From contig CM055610.1 of NCBI GenBank assembly GCA_029379385.1, positions 20,361,422 to 20,425,421 of the forward strand: 64,000 bases of DNA, in the 5' to 3' direction. This stretch comes from Quillaja saponaria. Lineage: Eukaryota; Streptophyta; Magnoliopsida; Fabales; Quillajaceae. Both the position numbers and the translations under genes were made by a program. The notes below the pieces were generated by a model, which did not search any database, had not been told where the DNA came from, and was given only the letters and a program-made list of their open reading frames with translations. How positions within the stretch are numbered: position 1 is the stretch's first letter; every line of letters begins with the position of its first letter. Of the stretch, positions 45,571 to 58,500 are shown piece by piece.

Positions 45571-47030
45571 CTATCAATTTTATTTTATTTTTTAAATCTT
45601 CATTGGTGGCTCTTTATATTATGGTGATTATTGATGTAATTACGTACTGGGTGCTGGTATCACAAGTATTCAGTAAAACAAAATCAAATTTGCAAGAGGC
45701 TGGATTCATATATTTTGGTGCTATAATCTTTGAAATTGGTTACAAAAGGCATTAAGTACTATATAGGCATGTCTAATTTTCTCAATTCATGTAGAAGAAA
45801 CTAAAACTAATGTATTAGTTATTTTTTACCAAAACAGTCTCATATATCGTTATTAAAATTCAAAAATAAAATCTCGTTCTTGCTCAAAATAAAGGATTTA
45901 TGAGAAAAAAAAGGTATTATCGCATATTCTATAATTAATCCATGTAGTTTTCAATAGCTATCTAATATATATTTACCAAAAAAGAGAAAGGGAAGTCATA
46001 AAAGGAAGGTTGTAATCATTTCTACATTATTATAACGCCGTATAATTTTCAAAACCATTAAACCGTTAAAGAAAGATATGAAGAACATAAAAAAAATCTA
46101 TATACTTCAATATTATTTGATCTATTTATTTTTAGGATTTAAATTTATAACACTATCATTAAACAAGATTATAACACATTAACTCACTTGATTAAAATCA
46201 AAAATAATTTTTGGTGCCAATGATACATGTCAGTATACATTAAGATCCTCAAACGCAAGAGATACCAAAAAGTGAAGCCCTGATCATTGAGATATCAAAG
46301 CCATGCTAGATGAACTCAATCACTGAATACCTCAAAAGGGAAAACCCCTTCAAGAAGAATTGCAGACTGTGCTCTGTCATCAATGAGCGAATACATTTTG
46401 ATCGAGTTTCAATTCGTTTATGCCAGCACCTTCGAATCTTGGTAGGTGGCCAAATGAAGGAAATAACCTAACCAATTCGATCATCGAAGAAAATAAATTG
46501 AGAATATATTTTAAAATCCTAAGCTTTATTTACTCCACAGCTAATTTGTGAGAATCCTTCATCAATGGTTCTTATTGCTAAATTTAGAGAATGATATATA
46601 TCTGCATATAGTAATAAATGTAACCCTTAAGGATTTTAATATATCTCATCCTCTCCAAATAGAGACCATTGTTATTAATGAAACTACTAAAGATTCACGC
46701 AAAATGTCATTGAATTAAACAATTTATTCATATATAGTGCCATCCATGTGAGCTTTCGTCTAAGTGATTTTGCTTATCTCATTTCAAAAGATACTCAAAA
46801 CAACTATAAATTTAAAATCATTAAACTACTAACAACTATGCCACTTTTTAATTGATTTTGTGGACTGTAGTTGATGTGTTTTACATGCCCATCATACACG
46901 TATATCTCCGTTACATGCATGCAGATACTTGCCTCATGGAAACTGAAATTTGACCAAATAAGGGGACGGCCGGTCTTCACTACTCACTAACTGCTTGGGA
47001 ACTCAAACACTCTGGCAAATCTAAGCTGCC
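45571..47030. other. Spacer before the YUCCA-type gene
   Basis: Mostly AT-rich. It contains a YUCCA exon-3 relic (see 45663) and a better balanced patch at 46230-46510 that I cannot identify. No other gene is supported. Confidence 0.5.
45663..45745 (+). pseudogene. Relic of a YUCCA-type exon 3
   Basis: An acceptor-like CACAAG leads into sequence resembling exon 3 of the intact gene at 48135-48260. ATTTGCA, ATAATCTTTG and GGTTACAAAAG line up with the codons for EFADG, IIFATG and YKS. One base of length difference breaks the frame, and a stop follows soon after. No other exons of this copy were found. The match is short, so it is reported with moderate confidence. Confidence 0.45.
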
Positions 47031-47037
47031 TATATAA
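47031..47037 (+). promoter_or_regulatory. TATA box of the YUCCA-type gene
   Basis: TATATAA lies 59 bases before the ATG at 47090, implying a leader of about 25-30 bases. Confidence 0.6.
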
Positions 47038-47089
47038 GTAATGATGGACAGCTGCGGACAAATTTGTCAGCAACATTTATAAAACCTCA

Positions 47090-48529
47090 ATGGAAGAAGA
47101 AGTTCCGGTGGTCATAGTCGGTGCCGGCCCTGCTGGGTTAGCAACTTCTGCATGCCTTAACAGGCTCTCCATCTCCAACATTGTCCTAGAAAGAGACGAT
47201 TGCTATGCACCTCTTTGGAAGAAAAGGACCTATGACCGCTTGAAGCTTCACTTGGCCAAACAATATTGCCAACTTCCTCACATGCCCTTTCCTTCAAATG
47301 AACCCACATTTGTTTCTAAGACCGGTTTTCTTCGTTACTTGGATAATTATGTGGCCCGTTTCAGGATTAACATTCGATACAATCGGTATGTGGAGTCTGC
47401 CTTTTATGGTGTGGATGATGGAAAGTGGCATGTTGTTGTGAGAAATAGTTTGTCAAAAATGCGTGAAGTTTATGTTGGGAAGTTTCTAGTGGTGGCAACG
47501 GGTGAGAATGATGAAGGATTTATTCCAAAATTCCCAGGACTTGATAGCTTCAAAGGTAATTACATGCATTCTAGTAAATATGAGAATGGAAAGGAGTACA
47601 AGGGGAAAAATGTTTTGGTTGTTGGTTCTGGGAATTCTGGCTTGGAGATAGCTTATGATTTATCCGAATGGGGTGCCAAGACTTCCATTGTTGCTCGAAG
47701 CCCGGTACTCTCTCTTTTCTCTCAATCTATCTATAAGTTTGGTTCTGGATCCATGCAAGGGACACACCTCTTTAGGATTTGATTAATGCTATTATTTCTT
47801 TTTGTTTTCTAGGTACATGTTCTCACCAAGGAAATAGTTCTCCTGGGAATGTTCCTATTGATATTCTTGCCTTTACATATGGTGGACAAAATTGCCGTGA
47901 TGCTAAGCAAACTGAAACATGGAAATTTATCCAAGTATGGGTTACAAATGCCAAAGAAGGGACCCTTTTTTCTCAAAGCAACAACTGGTCGTTCTCCAAC
48001 CATTGATGTTGGTTCCATCGGTAAGATTAAGAAAGGAGAGATTAAGGTACATACCCACAAATTATATTTTGATATTAAAACAAGAACCTGCTTAATCTCA
48101 TTTGATTAGGTTTTGGTTGGTTTATTATATTTAGGTTTTTCCATCTGTGTCAAGCATCAAAGAAGACAAAGTAATTGAATTTGCAGATGGAAGATTTGAT
48201 GAATTTGACACAATAATCTTTGCGACTGGCTACAAAAGCACCGTGTTAAACTGGCTTAAGGTTCTTGAATGTTGTAAATTTTGAAGGAAAAAAAAATAGA
48301 ATTTTAGTCCTAATTAATATATTGGTGTTAAATTATGGTACTCATTATGCAGGATTATAAAAACCTATTCCATGAGGGTGGAATGCCGAAACGAAGTTAC
48401 CCAAATCATTGGAAAGGAGGAAACTCTGTTTACTGCGCTGGATTTGCAAGGCGAGGACTAGATGGCATTGCCAGTGATGCACAAAAAATAGCAGATCACA
48501 TTAGTTTTGCTTATTATGAGTCAAAATAA
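47090..48529 (+). CDS. YUCCA-type flavin monooxygenase (auxin biosynthesis, YUC10/11-like)
   Basis: Four exons, 47090-47704, 47813-48046, 48135-48260 and 48353-48529, all in phase 0, encode 383 residues. The FAD site is GAGPAG at residues 11-16. The flavin-monooxygenase signature [11 protein letters not shown] is at 154-164, the NADPH site GSGNSG at 179-184, and the FATGY motif at 312-316. YUCCA enzymes oxidatively decarboxylate indole-3-pyruvate to indole-3-acetic acid, the last step of the main auxin route. The short length, lack of an N-terminal extension and four-exon layout point to the YUC10/YUC11 branch, which in Arabidopsis acts mainly in seeds. All motifs and splice sites look intact. 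A reading-through frame in intron 1 is not coding. Confidence 0.94.
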
Positions 48530-50677
48530 TGTTTCTGATCTGTAATAACTGCAAGAGTGCCATGACAGATAATTAGCTTCTCTTGCAGTCACTGCAAGGC
48601 TCTGTTCTGTTTGTTTTAATTCTCTCGTCAGTTTGTCTCTATTTTGAGTCTATGTTTCTTTGTGTAAATTGGCTTTGCATTTCAGTGAGAAACTTTCGCT
48701 TTCTTATTCCCAAGTGAGAGAATTACATCAATTGCATGCAGTGCCTTGAAAGAATTGTGTAATTCGAAAGAAGACGAAAAAAAAAGTTAAACTTGAAAGT
48801 GGAAACTATAGTTTCATTACATACTAAAATTGAATTTTCTAATAAATTCATAAGCTAGCACTTGTTAAGACTTAAAGATACCTTTTAAATAAAGTAACTT
48901 TACATTTAGAATTAATATTGGAAGGTTTTATTGTAAATAAGCTTATTAGTTGGAACTTAATGTATTAGGCATTCCTTAACAAACACTAAACAAAATAATT
49001 ACTTTTTAAAGAAAATTCAACATTGTTGTTTGGATAATAAATAAAATAGCTACTTTTAACGAATTAACGAACTCAATGTTGTTGTTTGGTTTATCGTTTG
49101 AAACGACAAACTAACGGTTTATTAAATTTTATATAGAAATGCAACTACAAAATAGCGTTGTTGCCTATTTTTAATTTTCTTATTTATTTATAAATATGCA
49201 AGAAAATTTTATTTTTATGACACATGGATCTAGGAAGAATTCACTTTGAAGCATATAATCCCTAGATACATCAATTCAATTCATTTAAAGCTATTTCACG
49301 TATCCATCAGCCAACACCATAAGCATGTAAGCAAGGAAGCTAACCATAGGTGATAGGATAGAACAAGCCCGAAAAGAAAGGGTTAGGTAGAAATTCGAGC
49401 TAGGATATTCCTCTGGTGCTATTGTTAAGAAGAGAACATATGTAACGATCGTCATTCGATTTAAAGAATCTTTATTCTAGAATTGTATGTAAGATTTTTA
49501 GCTTATACAGCTTCTCTTTTATATGCATAATGATAAAAATACATATTAATTATTTTTATAAATTGATGCAATGGTCAAATAATTTTTTTTTAATTTGATC
49601 AAATAGAAAAATATATTTTTGATGACATTTATTTTTATTAATTGAAAATTTTTATTTTTTAATATTTTAATAATTTTATAATATTATTCATAGATGTCCT
49701 TTTTTGTAATTTATATATCAAATAAATAATATAAAAAAAACTATATCTCAAATCATAGTTTACAACCACTAATTTTTCAATTAATCATTCAAACAACACC
49801 AACAAAATTAGTTAATATCTCAAAACTTGTTTTATAACCAAAAATTAAACCAAACTCACTTTAAATAATCAAGACATGCTGTGAATTAACCATTTGACTC
49901 AATAATCAAGAAATGCAGTGAACTAACCATTTGACGTACATGCACGATATATCTAGGAATGCTATAGAAAAAAATTGCATGAATACTTACTTACTAGATA
50001 TTACCTTTTTATTGAACTAAATATTATTATTTTGAAAAAGGCAACATTTTTTTTTTAATTGTGCATGTTCTTGGACATAGTTATATATATATTATTTTGT
50101 CAACCTATTATGTCACGCATCAGTGGTTGTTGTTGTTTAGAAGGCTCATTAATGGATCTATGACTTATTAGATACATAAAGATATAGTAACTCTTTTTTT
50201 TATAAATGATTTTTCTAATAGGTATTTTTAATAAATTAACTCTTTATTTTAATATTATGTAATAAATAATTTATTAATCTTAACATTTATATTTATTATA
50301 GCTTACCACTTTTTCTTAAAACACACTTTACAAAAAAAAAAAAAAAATTCCATTTCAGATTCATAATGTGTTTGTATTAAAATAGATCTAATCATTTAAT
50401 CAATTGTCAAAAGAAGCTTATTAGTTGCACCTTCAAAACAGTCTTAATTAATGTAGCATTGCTTAACAAACACATTAATTATGGAACAGAGGATTCTAAT
50501 TATTTATGAGAGTTAACTGGATAATATTACAACTATCTTGTTTGCGCAAAATGAGGTTGTGGAATTTACTCTTCAATTTATTAAGCAAAGAGGCTCGCGG
50601 TGGCAAACTGGGAGTGCGAATAGTATCAGAATTTTAGCTTTCTTCGCCTCCCGGCAACTGGATAACAAGAAGTTTCT
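48530..50677. other. AT-rich intergenic region upstream of RabC
   Basis: No gene is supported. It holds the 3' end of the YUCCA-type gene and long AT-rich stretches. The last 100-150 bases are less AT-rich and are probably the RabC leader and promoter; a 63-codon frame there overlaps the start and is not a gene. Confidence 0.6.
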
Positions 50678-53600
50678 ATGGGTTCTTCGACTCAGCCTGA
50701 ATTCGATTTCTTGTTCAAGTTGCTATTGATTGGGGATTCAGGGGTTGGTAAAAGCACTTTCCTTTTGAGTTTCACATCTAATACTTTCGAGGATCTTTCT
50801 CCTACTATCGGTGGGTTTAGCATTATTCTTCGACAAGTCGGTTCTTTTTATTCTTTTGGGTACTAGGCTATGTCTATTTTGTTTTCAACATTTTTTGTTC
50901 TTTTTTATAACTATCTAGATTATCTAGAAAATTAAGAATTTTTAATTTTCCCACCTTTTCATTGGTAATGTTTATATAGTCTGTTTGATTATGTTGTTGT
51001 TTAGACTTTCAAGTCTCCAACTTTCGGAGTTTGGTTTTTATGTGAGTTTATTTGGTGGTCAGTAAGACTTAAAAAAGGGAACAATTTTATCAAACCAAGT
51101 ATGGAGGGTGTTTTCTTTCTTCAGTGTTTAGAATATGTCTAGTGGAAGTTTATCTTGTTAATCATTCGTCTTTGGAAGTCTTACTTGGATCTTTTTTCCT
51201 CGGAACCTGAGTTCTTAAGATTTTACTGCTCTTGGTACCTTCTATAGGACCTCTTTTGGCAAAACTCAGGCGGGACTTTATCACTGCTACCTGCTACCGT
51301 TATACATTTTTGCATTTAACACACCAATTAGTGAGACAGGTTATTATCACCATGTTTTTTTGTATTAGTTATCAGATAAACTTGTTTAAGACAATGCATT
51401 TGTATTCGCAATGTTGCATTGAGTGATAATTACATGTTATTTTGTTTAACTATAAGCAAATATCTAATGTATGGCATACAGCTGTATTGCTTCTTACTCA
51501 GTTTTCTTCATCTTTTCATATTGTAGTGATGTAGTCTTGATAACATGTTATTTTGATTGAGCATTTATCAAGCAATGTTGTGCATTTATATGTTTATGTT
51601 ACCACTATGGCATACTAAACAACTGGTCAGATTAGTTGTGTTTTCTACTTCCCTTTAACCCAGTACCATTAAATGAATTTATACACATATTGCAGGTGTG
51701 GATTTCAAGATAAAACATGTTACAATTGGGGGGAAGAAGTTGAAGCTTGCAATTTGGGACACAGGTAGTGCACCCTGTGTCTGTGATTAACTTAAAGATG
51801 ATTTTTAACCTTTTAGTTCTTTATCAGGATTGCTAACTATGCTCTGTTCTATGCTTCCTATCTCACAAAAATAACCTTTTGAACATGTACTTCAAGTCCC
51901 TTACCCCCTGGAGTTTCTGATTTAGTACCACAAATTTTAATTCTTCCTGCAATGAACATACCGGGAGCAGAATTAGCTGATTATACGGGCATTTATGTAT
52001 TAAATCTCCTATTTTGCCATGATTTACTCTCGAGCATGTTTACAAATGTGCTCCATCTATCACATAATAATAGCATTGGAAAAGTAGAAATTTCTTTCTT
52101 CACTGTTGTTTCATTAGCGTATCTTAAAATGAAACGTGTATGTTCTGAGAGTTCATATTTTACATAAATTATCCTTAAGTAACAACATTGGGAGCTGGGC
52201 TAACTGCATGAGGTGGTTCCATCGTTGATTAGATCGTGATTTGACACATGAACCTTATTATCCATTAAGTATAATCCTTAGAATAACAGGATGGGGAACA
52301 AAGATTTTATAATGATGCATATTGCATAGATTGGGGAAATGGATTGTACCTCAAATCGGCTCATTTGAGGTATGGTTATTGGTTACTAAAAGAATGTTAT
52401 AACTCCCAATGATTCCTGCAATTTCTGAGAGATTGTACAGTTCTTGATAATTGAAAGTGCCTCATGTATCTTCGTAAGTAGTTATTAGAATGTCAGTTCT
52501 TCGAACTATAGTGTACTTGCCATACAATACATGGAACATATCTAATCATGCCCAGAAAATAAATCTATGTACTTTGCACTAGATATCGCGTTGCTGGAAT
52601 CTGTCTTTGATATGAGTTAAGGGTTCTAACATATATATTTTTTCTTCATGCAGCGGGACAGGAAAGGTTTAGAACACTAACCAGTTCATATTATAGAGGA
52701 GCTCAAGGAATAATTATGGGTATGCCTTTCTATCTTCTCCATATTGCTTTCCTGCTCATGTGCCAGTTAACAGGATCAGCATATATTTAAAAATTCATTG
52801 TGTATCTAACATGTCTTGATGATTGTGTATCCATTGACATTTTTTTGTTTTTCCTCTTCCATCCGTTTTTTATTGGAATCATACTAATTTGGAAATTGAA
52901 TGGAAAACTGTAAGTGAGAAGTCAAGCCAGTTTTTTTTTTAATCATTATTTCTTTATTTTATTTTTTATAACTGTGGTTTTTAGTTTTCCGTAAGTCCAG
53001 GTTTATTATATCATGATGGAAAAAAAGAACATTACTTTTAGAAGATTTTGTTAAAAATCTCAAATCCTACAGGTGTCTTTTTGCCAATTACAGCTGCCAT
53101 TCTTAAGAGAAATAATAAACAATCACATTTCTCTAGTAAAGTTGTGTTGATAGTTTGGATTGCCTTATGTGTTTCTGTTTTACATTTGGAATTTAAGATT
53201 TTATTTTGAATATGTAGTTTGTCATCTATTGAAAATTGAAAGTTCATAATCTTGCAAAGAATTGTGAACTTCGTTGTTTTTATAGCAGTTTGAAATACAA
53301 TAAACTTGTGCTTTCATGGTCCTCTAAGGTGCACTCCTGACTACATGTAGATAAGTGGGTTTATCTTATCGTGTCTCCTTTAAATCACCTTTTAACTGCA
53401 AGAATGGTCAAGTCATCTGTTTTAAAATTCATCATCCAACTCTACCAAAATAAATCCATCTTTCCTTGGTGGTTAAGCTAAAACTGAACTGTTTGGCTTT
53501 TGGAAGCTACTGTCTTCTTTGAAGTTCTAGTGGTAGCTATTGTGTTTGTATTGCCGTTCCTTAAGTCATTTATAAACTTTATTGATGTGCCTGGCTATAT

Positions 53601-54510
53601 GGTTTCCAGTATATGATGTAACACGGCGAGAAACATTTACAAATCTATCTGATATATGGGCTAAAGAAATTGGCCTGTACTCAACAAATCAAGACTGCAT
53701 CAAAATGCTTGTAGGAAACAAAGTTGACAAGGTATGCCTTTAAGTTACTTGGATTTTAGTTCTTTCTACCATGGTATGGCGAAATTCTGGACACAGAATT
53801 TGTTTTGAAAATTACCTCTCTTTTGATATATTGAATATTAGATTTTTGAAGAGTTCATCTCTATGAAGTTCTCATGCATAAAAATAATCTTTTCCAGGAA
53901 AGTGAAAGGGTTGTCAGCAGAAAGGAAGGGATTGACTTTGCCAGGGAATATGGGTGCTTTTTTCTTGAATGTAGTGCAAAAACCCGAGTCAATGTTGAGC
54001 AATGTTTTGAAGATCTTGTATTAAAGGTCGGAACCTCTTTTTCTGCTTTGTGTATGTATTGTGTTGGCACTGGACTGATTTCACCCTTTACCATGATCTC
54101 TGATTAAAATGTAAGAAACTCAAGTGGTAAAACATACGGAGAAAAGTGAATTGGCACCGTGGCAGATTTCATTGCCATCTCAGCACTGGCACACATAACT
54201 GCTAGTGATGTTGTAGTGTAGGTTCCATTTTCATACAAAAAGAATTTGCTGCTCTATGACTACACTGTAATACTTTATCTCGTAACATGCTAGTATCCAC
54301 ACCCCTCTCCTCCCTAAACCATCCCAAAAGCAATGTAAAACGAATTCCCTTTGAATGTGAAATAACTAACTGTGATACAATTCTTTTGTTGACATGCAGA
54401 TTTTGGACACACCAATTCTCTTGGCTGAGGGCTCTTCTGGTGTGAAAAATAACATCTTCAAACAAAAACCCACACAGTCTGATGTATCAAGTAGAGGATG
54501 TTGCTCTTGA
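50678..54510 (+). CDS. Rab GTPase, RABC (Rab18) class
   Basis: Six exons, 50678-50810, 51696-51764, 52654-52719, 53610-53731, 53898-54026 and 54400-54510, give 209 residues in one frame. The GTPase motifs are complete: GDSGVGKS at 19-26, the switch I threonine in SPTIGVDFK, WDTAGQE at 65-71, NKVD at 126-129 and ECSAK at 154-158. The C-terminus ends GCCS, which supports double geranylgeranylation. The N-terminal [14 protein letters not shown] and SPTIGVDFK are typical of the plant RABC class, orthologous to animal Rab18, which acts at endoplasmic reticulum, lipid droplet and peroxisome membranes. Which of RABC1 or RABC2 it matches is not settled by eye; the neighbourhood favours RABC1. Confidence 0.95.
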
Positions 54511-55065
54511 TGATTGTAATATCAAATTTTTGGTACTGACTTCTCCGAGCAGATGACTTCTTTTCCTTTGTTCTTTTTCCTATTTTGTTATGTCCAGTTC
54601 TCACGGTCTGACCTACAGTGCCTGTAATCGAATTTGATAGGAGTCTACGTAGTTGATTGAATGATGGAACTTATGAATTTCTGTATCATGAAATCTTTCT
54701 ATATTGTAAGCACTTCAGAGTGCAGCTGTCTCTCTTGAGAAAATGTTTCTTTCTAATTGCATTGTGTTCTCTTTTCCTTAGTAGAAAATTTTCCCATTAC
54801 CGGGTTAATCAGGGAACCAAATTTGACATTGATCTGTTTTCAGGACTATCTATTAAATCCTCTAGCTACAAAGAGGAAGTTGCTGCAAAAGTTAAGGTTG
54901 TAAATACAAGTTGTCTCTTTGTATCATTTTCTCTAAACACAGTACTTCTAGATTGAATATAATATACTTATGCTCCCTGTCTTGTTTACTTGTTTGTCTG
55001 GTCTACTGATTGGCCCTATTATATTTTCAACTAGATTTTCTAGTAGATTATTCAGAACACCACCT

Positions 55066-55137
55066 GGTTCTATGGTGTAGTGGTTAGCACTCTGGACTTT
55101 GAATCCAGCGACCTGGGTTCGACTCCCGGTAGGACCT
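55066..55137 (+). tRNA. tRNA-Gln (anticodon UUG)
   Basis: The 72 bases fold as a cloverleaf. The acceptor stem GGTTCTA pairs with TAGGACC and leaves a U discriminator. The anticodon stem CTGGA/TCCAG encloses loop CTTTGAA, with TTG at 55099-55101. The T arm CCTGGGTTCGACTCCCGG is complete. Pol III box A (TAGTGGTTAGCAC) and box B (GGTTCGACTCC) are intact. There is no intron and the CCA end is not encoded, as in nuclear plant tRNA genes. Confidence 0.97.
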
Positions 55138-55140
55138 CTC

Positions 55141-55154
55141 TTTTGTCTTTTTTT
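55141..55154 (+). terminator. RNA polymerase III terminator of tRNA-Gln
   Basis: Two T runs (TTTT, then seven T) begin four bases after the tRNA 3' end, as expected for pol III termination. Confidence 0.8.
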
Positions 55155-55580
55155 ACTCAATCTTGGAGATTAGGCTAACCCAACTTCTTGGAACCAGTCT
55201 AATTAAATTAAGTGGCCCGTGTATAGCCCATACTTTCACAGACAGTCTTTTCCCAAAAGAAAGAATAAGCCCCCATCCGGAGGCCCACCTAAAGCCCACC
55301 GACAGCTCTGAAATCTTGAAAAGCAATTCTAAAACCAAACTATATCATAAGCGTCACCACTTCGACAGTTAAAATACTGTTTCCTCCCGCGAAAAAGCGG
55401 TTTCTGTATTTGTTTATTAGAGAAGAGAACTGGAAAGGCAAATGAGGCTCGTGGGGCACAGTATTGGCTGGTCCTCAATTTCTTCTTTCTTTTTCACACT
55501 CACTTTCTTCAAGCTTTCTATGACTTTTCTATCTCTTTGTGTCCGAAGCTCTCGATTCTACAATCTGGGTTTGATCTAGA
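55155..55580 (+). other. Promoter and leader of the DnaJ gene
   Basis: No gene is seen. A CCCGCGAAAAAGCGG patch near 55386-55400 is GC-rich for the region. The last 80 or so bases are pyrimidine-rich and are probably the 5' untranslated region. Confidence 0.5.
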
Positions 55581-58500
55581 ATGGTCAAGGAAACCGAGTA
55601 TTATGATGTTCTTGGTGTTAGTCCTTCGGCTTCTGATGAAGAAATTCGTAAGGCTTACTATCAGAAGGTTGGATTTTTTTTTTTTCCCACTACTTGCTTG
55701 ACGATAAGCTTAAAATGTTCACAGCAGTTTTTCACTTACTGAAGGAGTCCAATGCTATTGATTGTGTGATGTTTTGGCATATATATATGTAATCAAATGA
55801 CTCTACTATTACCTGCAGTCTAGTATTTTGTTTGAATTTTTTGGAAATCCCAATTGAAGGATGAACTGATAAATTAACTTAACTCTTTTAGGATGATGTG
55901 TTTCTTTTGTAGTATTTGATTTACTTGTTAAATCTAAACAAATCTGCCACTGCAAAAGGAAAAACTATAGTAATAAAATCAACTCAAGAAATATCTCCTG
56001 TTGTTTGAAAATCAACTTCTCTTATCTTTCTTTCCAGTCCTTCATTTGGAGCTAGACCCTTCCTAGTTAACAGATGGGTAGAATTGATTTGTTTGATTTT
56101 TGCAGAAGCATATCGAATTTGAGATTGTTGTTTGATGAAAACAAAAAAACCATGATGCCCTTGGATTACTTAGACATGCATGCAATTTGTGTTTGAATTC
56201 CCAATTAATTTGGAGCTGAGCTCTTTAGTTGTAGTTTTCATAGTGACATCTCATTTTTACTGATTTTCTTATCTACTAGCACTGCTAATTCAACTTTCAA
56301 TCTTTTGACATGCTGTTAATGACACAGGCAATGAAAGTACATCCAGATAAAAACCCAAATGATCCTCAGGCTGCTGAAAGGTTTCAGGCAAGTCCATTGC
56401 ATCAAGTTCTTATTTACTTCTTTGGCTGTAATTCGACCTTCCTTTGCATTTCCTGTTTTCCTGATTGTTGCAAAAAGTTAAGACTGTTGGATCATTTACT
56501 AGTATATAATAGGAAAGTACATAACACCCTATCTCTTGTTTTTCACGTGTTTGTGCATGCTCGTACACATATTGTCCTTTCTGTTGGACATGAACCTATT
56601 GAATGATATAAACTGTTTACACTTCATTTAATGTTGATTCTTTTATCATAATGAACAAGTGGTTTTCGGTGTTGACAGGTTCTTGGTGAAGCTTATCAAG
56701 TTTTGAGTGATCCAGTGAAAAGGAACGCATATGATCAAAATGGGAAGTATTCCATATCTAGGTAGGCAAAGTGCCTTTCTTCTTTTAACATTTGCTGTAC
56801 GCTAGATGAAAAAAATATGCAGTATACTAGAGGCAAGGAAAATAAATTGGATTTCAGTTTTTTGCCTCTATCGTTAGTACAGTGAACAAACTTATTCCAC
56901 CCAAATTATAAATTGATTCTACAAATGCTTTCCCCCTGAATTTCAGATTAGTCACGACCATCAATCTGACATTTTTCTTGGATGTACATAGTTTGACACA
57001 TAATGAATTTGTCCACAAACTGAACCGATTGTTCAAACAAATGTTATTAGAATTGTTAGTTCTTCAAAGTTTTTGGAAAAAAAATGAAAATGATTCTGGA
57101 AATTGGAAAATATTATGTCTCTCTGTGATGCACATATACAGTTATGTACTGATAAATGATACTTCCATCAAGAATCTCTCCTGCGTTGGTCTTCCTAGAA
57201 GATGTTCTCTTAATAAATCAATTGTTCTATTGCAGAGAAACCATGCTTGACCCTATGGCAGTCTTTTCCCTGCTTTTTGGAAGTGAGTTATTTGAGGACT
57301 ACATAGGACATCTAGCTGTGGCATCAATGGCTTCTTCAGAGTTAGCTAGTGAAACTGACAATCCTGACAAACTGCATGATAAGTTGAAGGCAAGTATGTT
57401 CCACATTTATGTTTATAATTCAATTAACTTTTTTGTAAATGTCCATGTGTTGTATGTGAAAAACTGTTTTCGCAGATCATATACATGTAACATTCTCAAC
57501 TTTAGTAATTTTCTATGCAAAATTCAATATACAAACAGCCCCATTTTTTTAGATTTGTTTAACGGAACAAACTGAAATTTACCTCCATTTATCAGAACCA
57601 CTTCAAACTGTGCAGTCTAGTAAGTTATTTCCCTTCACAGAATATTAGGTGGTTGCTTCCTTTCTACGTTATATCATTGTAGTGACACGTGAATACTGGA
57701 ACTGGAACAAAAATTTATACTGTTGAAAATAGTGCAAAAGTTGGGATTGATCATCAGCCTTATTCTGTATTTCAGTGAAGACGGATAGTGTGTCAATTTA
57801 TTCTGATCAAAGCCAGAGTTGCTGTCATTCAAACTTTACATTTGGATAACCTATTTCAGCATTTCTTTCTGTACTATATCTAGTGTAGGCTGTTCAGAAA
57901 GAAAGAGAAGAGAAGTTAGCAAGGCACCTGAAGGATTTTCTTCATCAATACGTCCAAGGTGACAAAGAGGGATTCTTTCAGCGTGCTGAATCTGAAGCCA
58001 GACGTCTCTCCATTGCAGGTTAACTAAGCTTCCAACAGCATGTCTTTGGTAACATTGTCCATTTAATAAAAATTTCTGAAATGCTTTTATTGAAATGGTA
58101 TATATCTGCGCCGCTATATTGTCCACCTAAATCTTGCAAGCAAACTTTCTAACTTTTCAATTGAAATGAGCCTATGAAAGTAACTTAGAGCTCAGTCACC
58201 AAGGCAGCCAATTTTTCTGTTTACAAGATTAAATTATAATGGAAACCATTTTATTTGTTCTCCTACTTGTTTAACATTTTGAAATTTCAAAGAAGAAGTT
58301 TAAAAAGAAGCATTGTCAGAATCAAATTATTGACTTGTAGCTGGCTTGTATATTGTTAATTTGACATCAACCTGATCTGTCTTCCCCGACCATTTTTGAT
58401 TCTTTTATTAAGAATTTTATATTTATGTTTCTCTATGCTAAAAATTCATTATTTTCCATAGTCTGCAGCAATCTCTCACTAATGAGGAATGAGAAAACTT

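Noticed and set aside
47705..47812. Frame reading through YUCCA intron 1 (to 47782)
   Set aside because: It ends the protein after the NADPH site; normal GT/AG ends at 47705 and 47812 restore the full-length family protein.
55380..55405. E2F-like site (CCCGCGAAAA) near the DnaJ start
   Set aside because: Only a partial match to TTTSSCGC and no second site; not enough to call.
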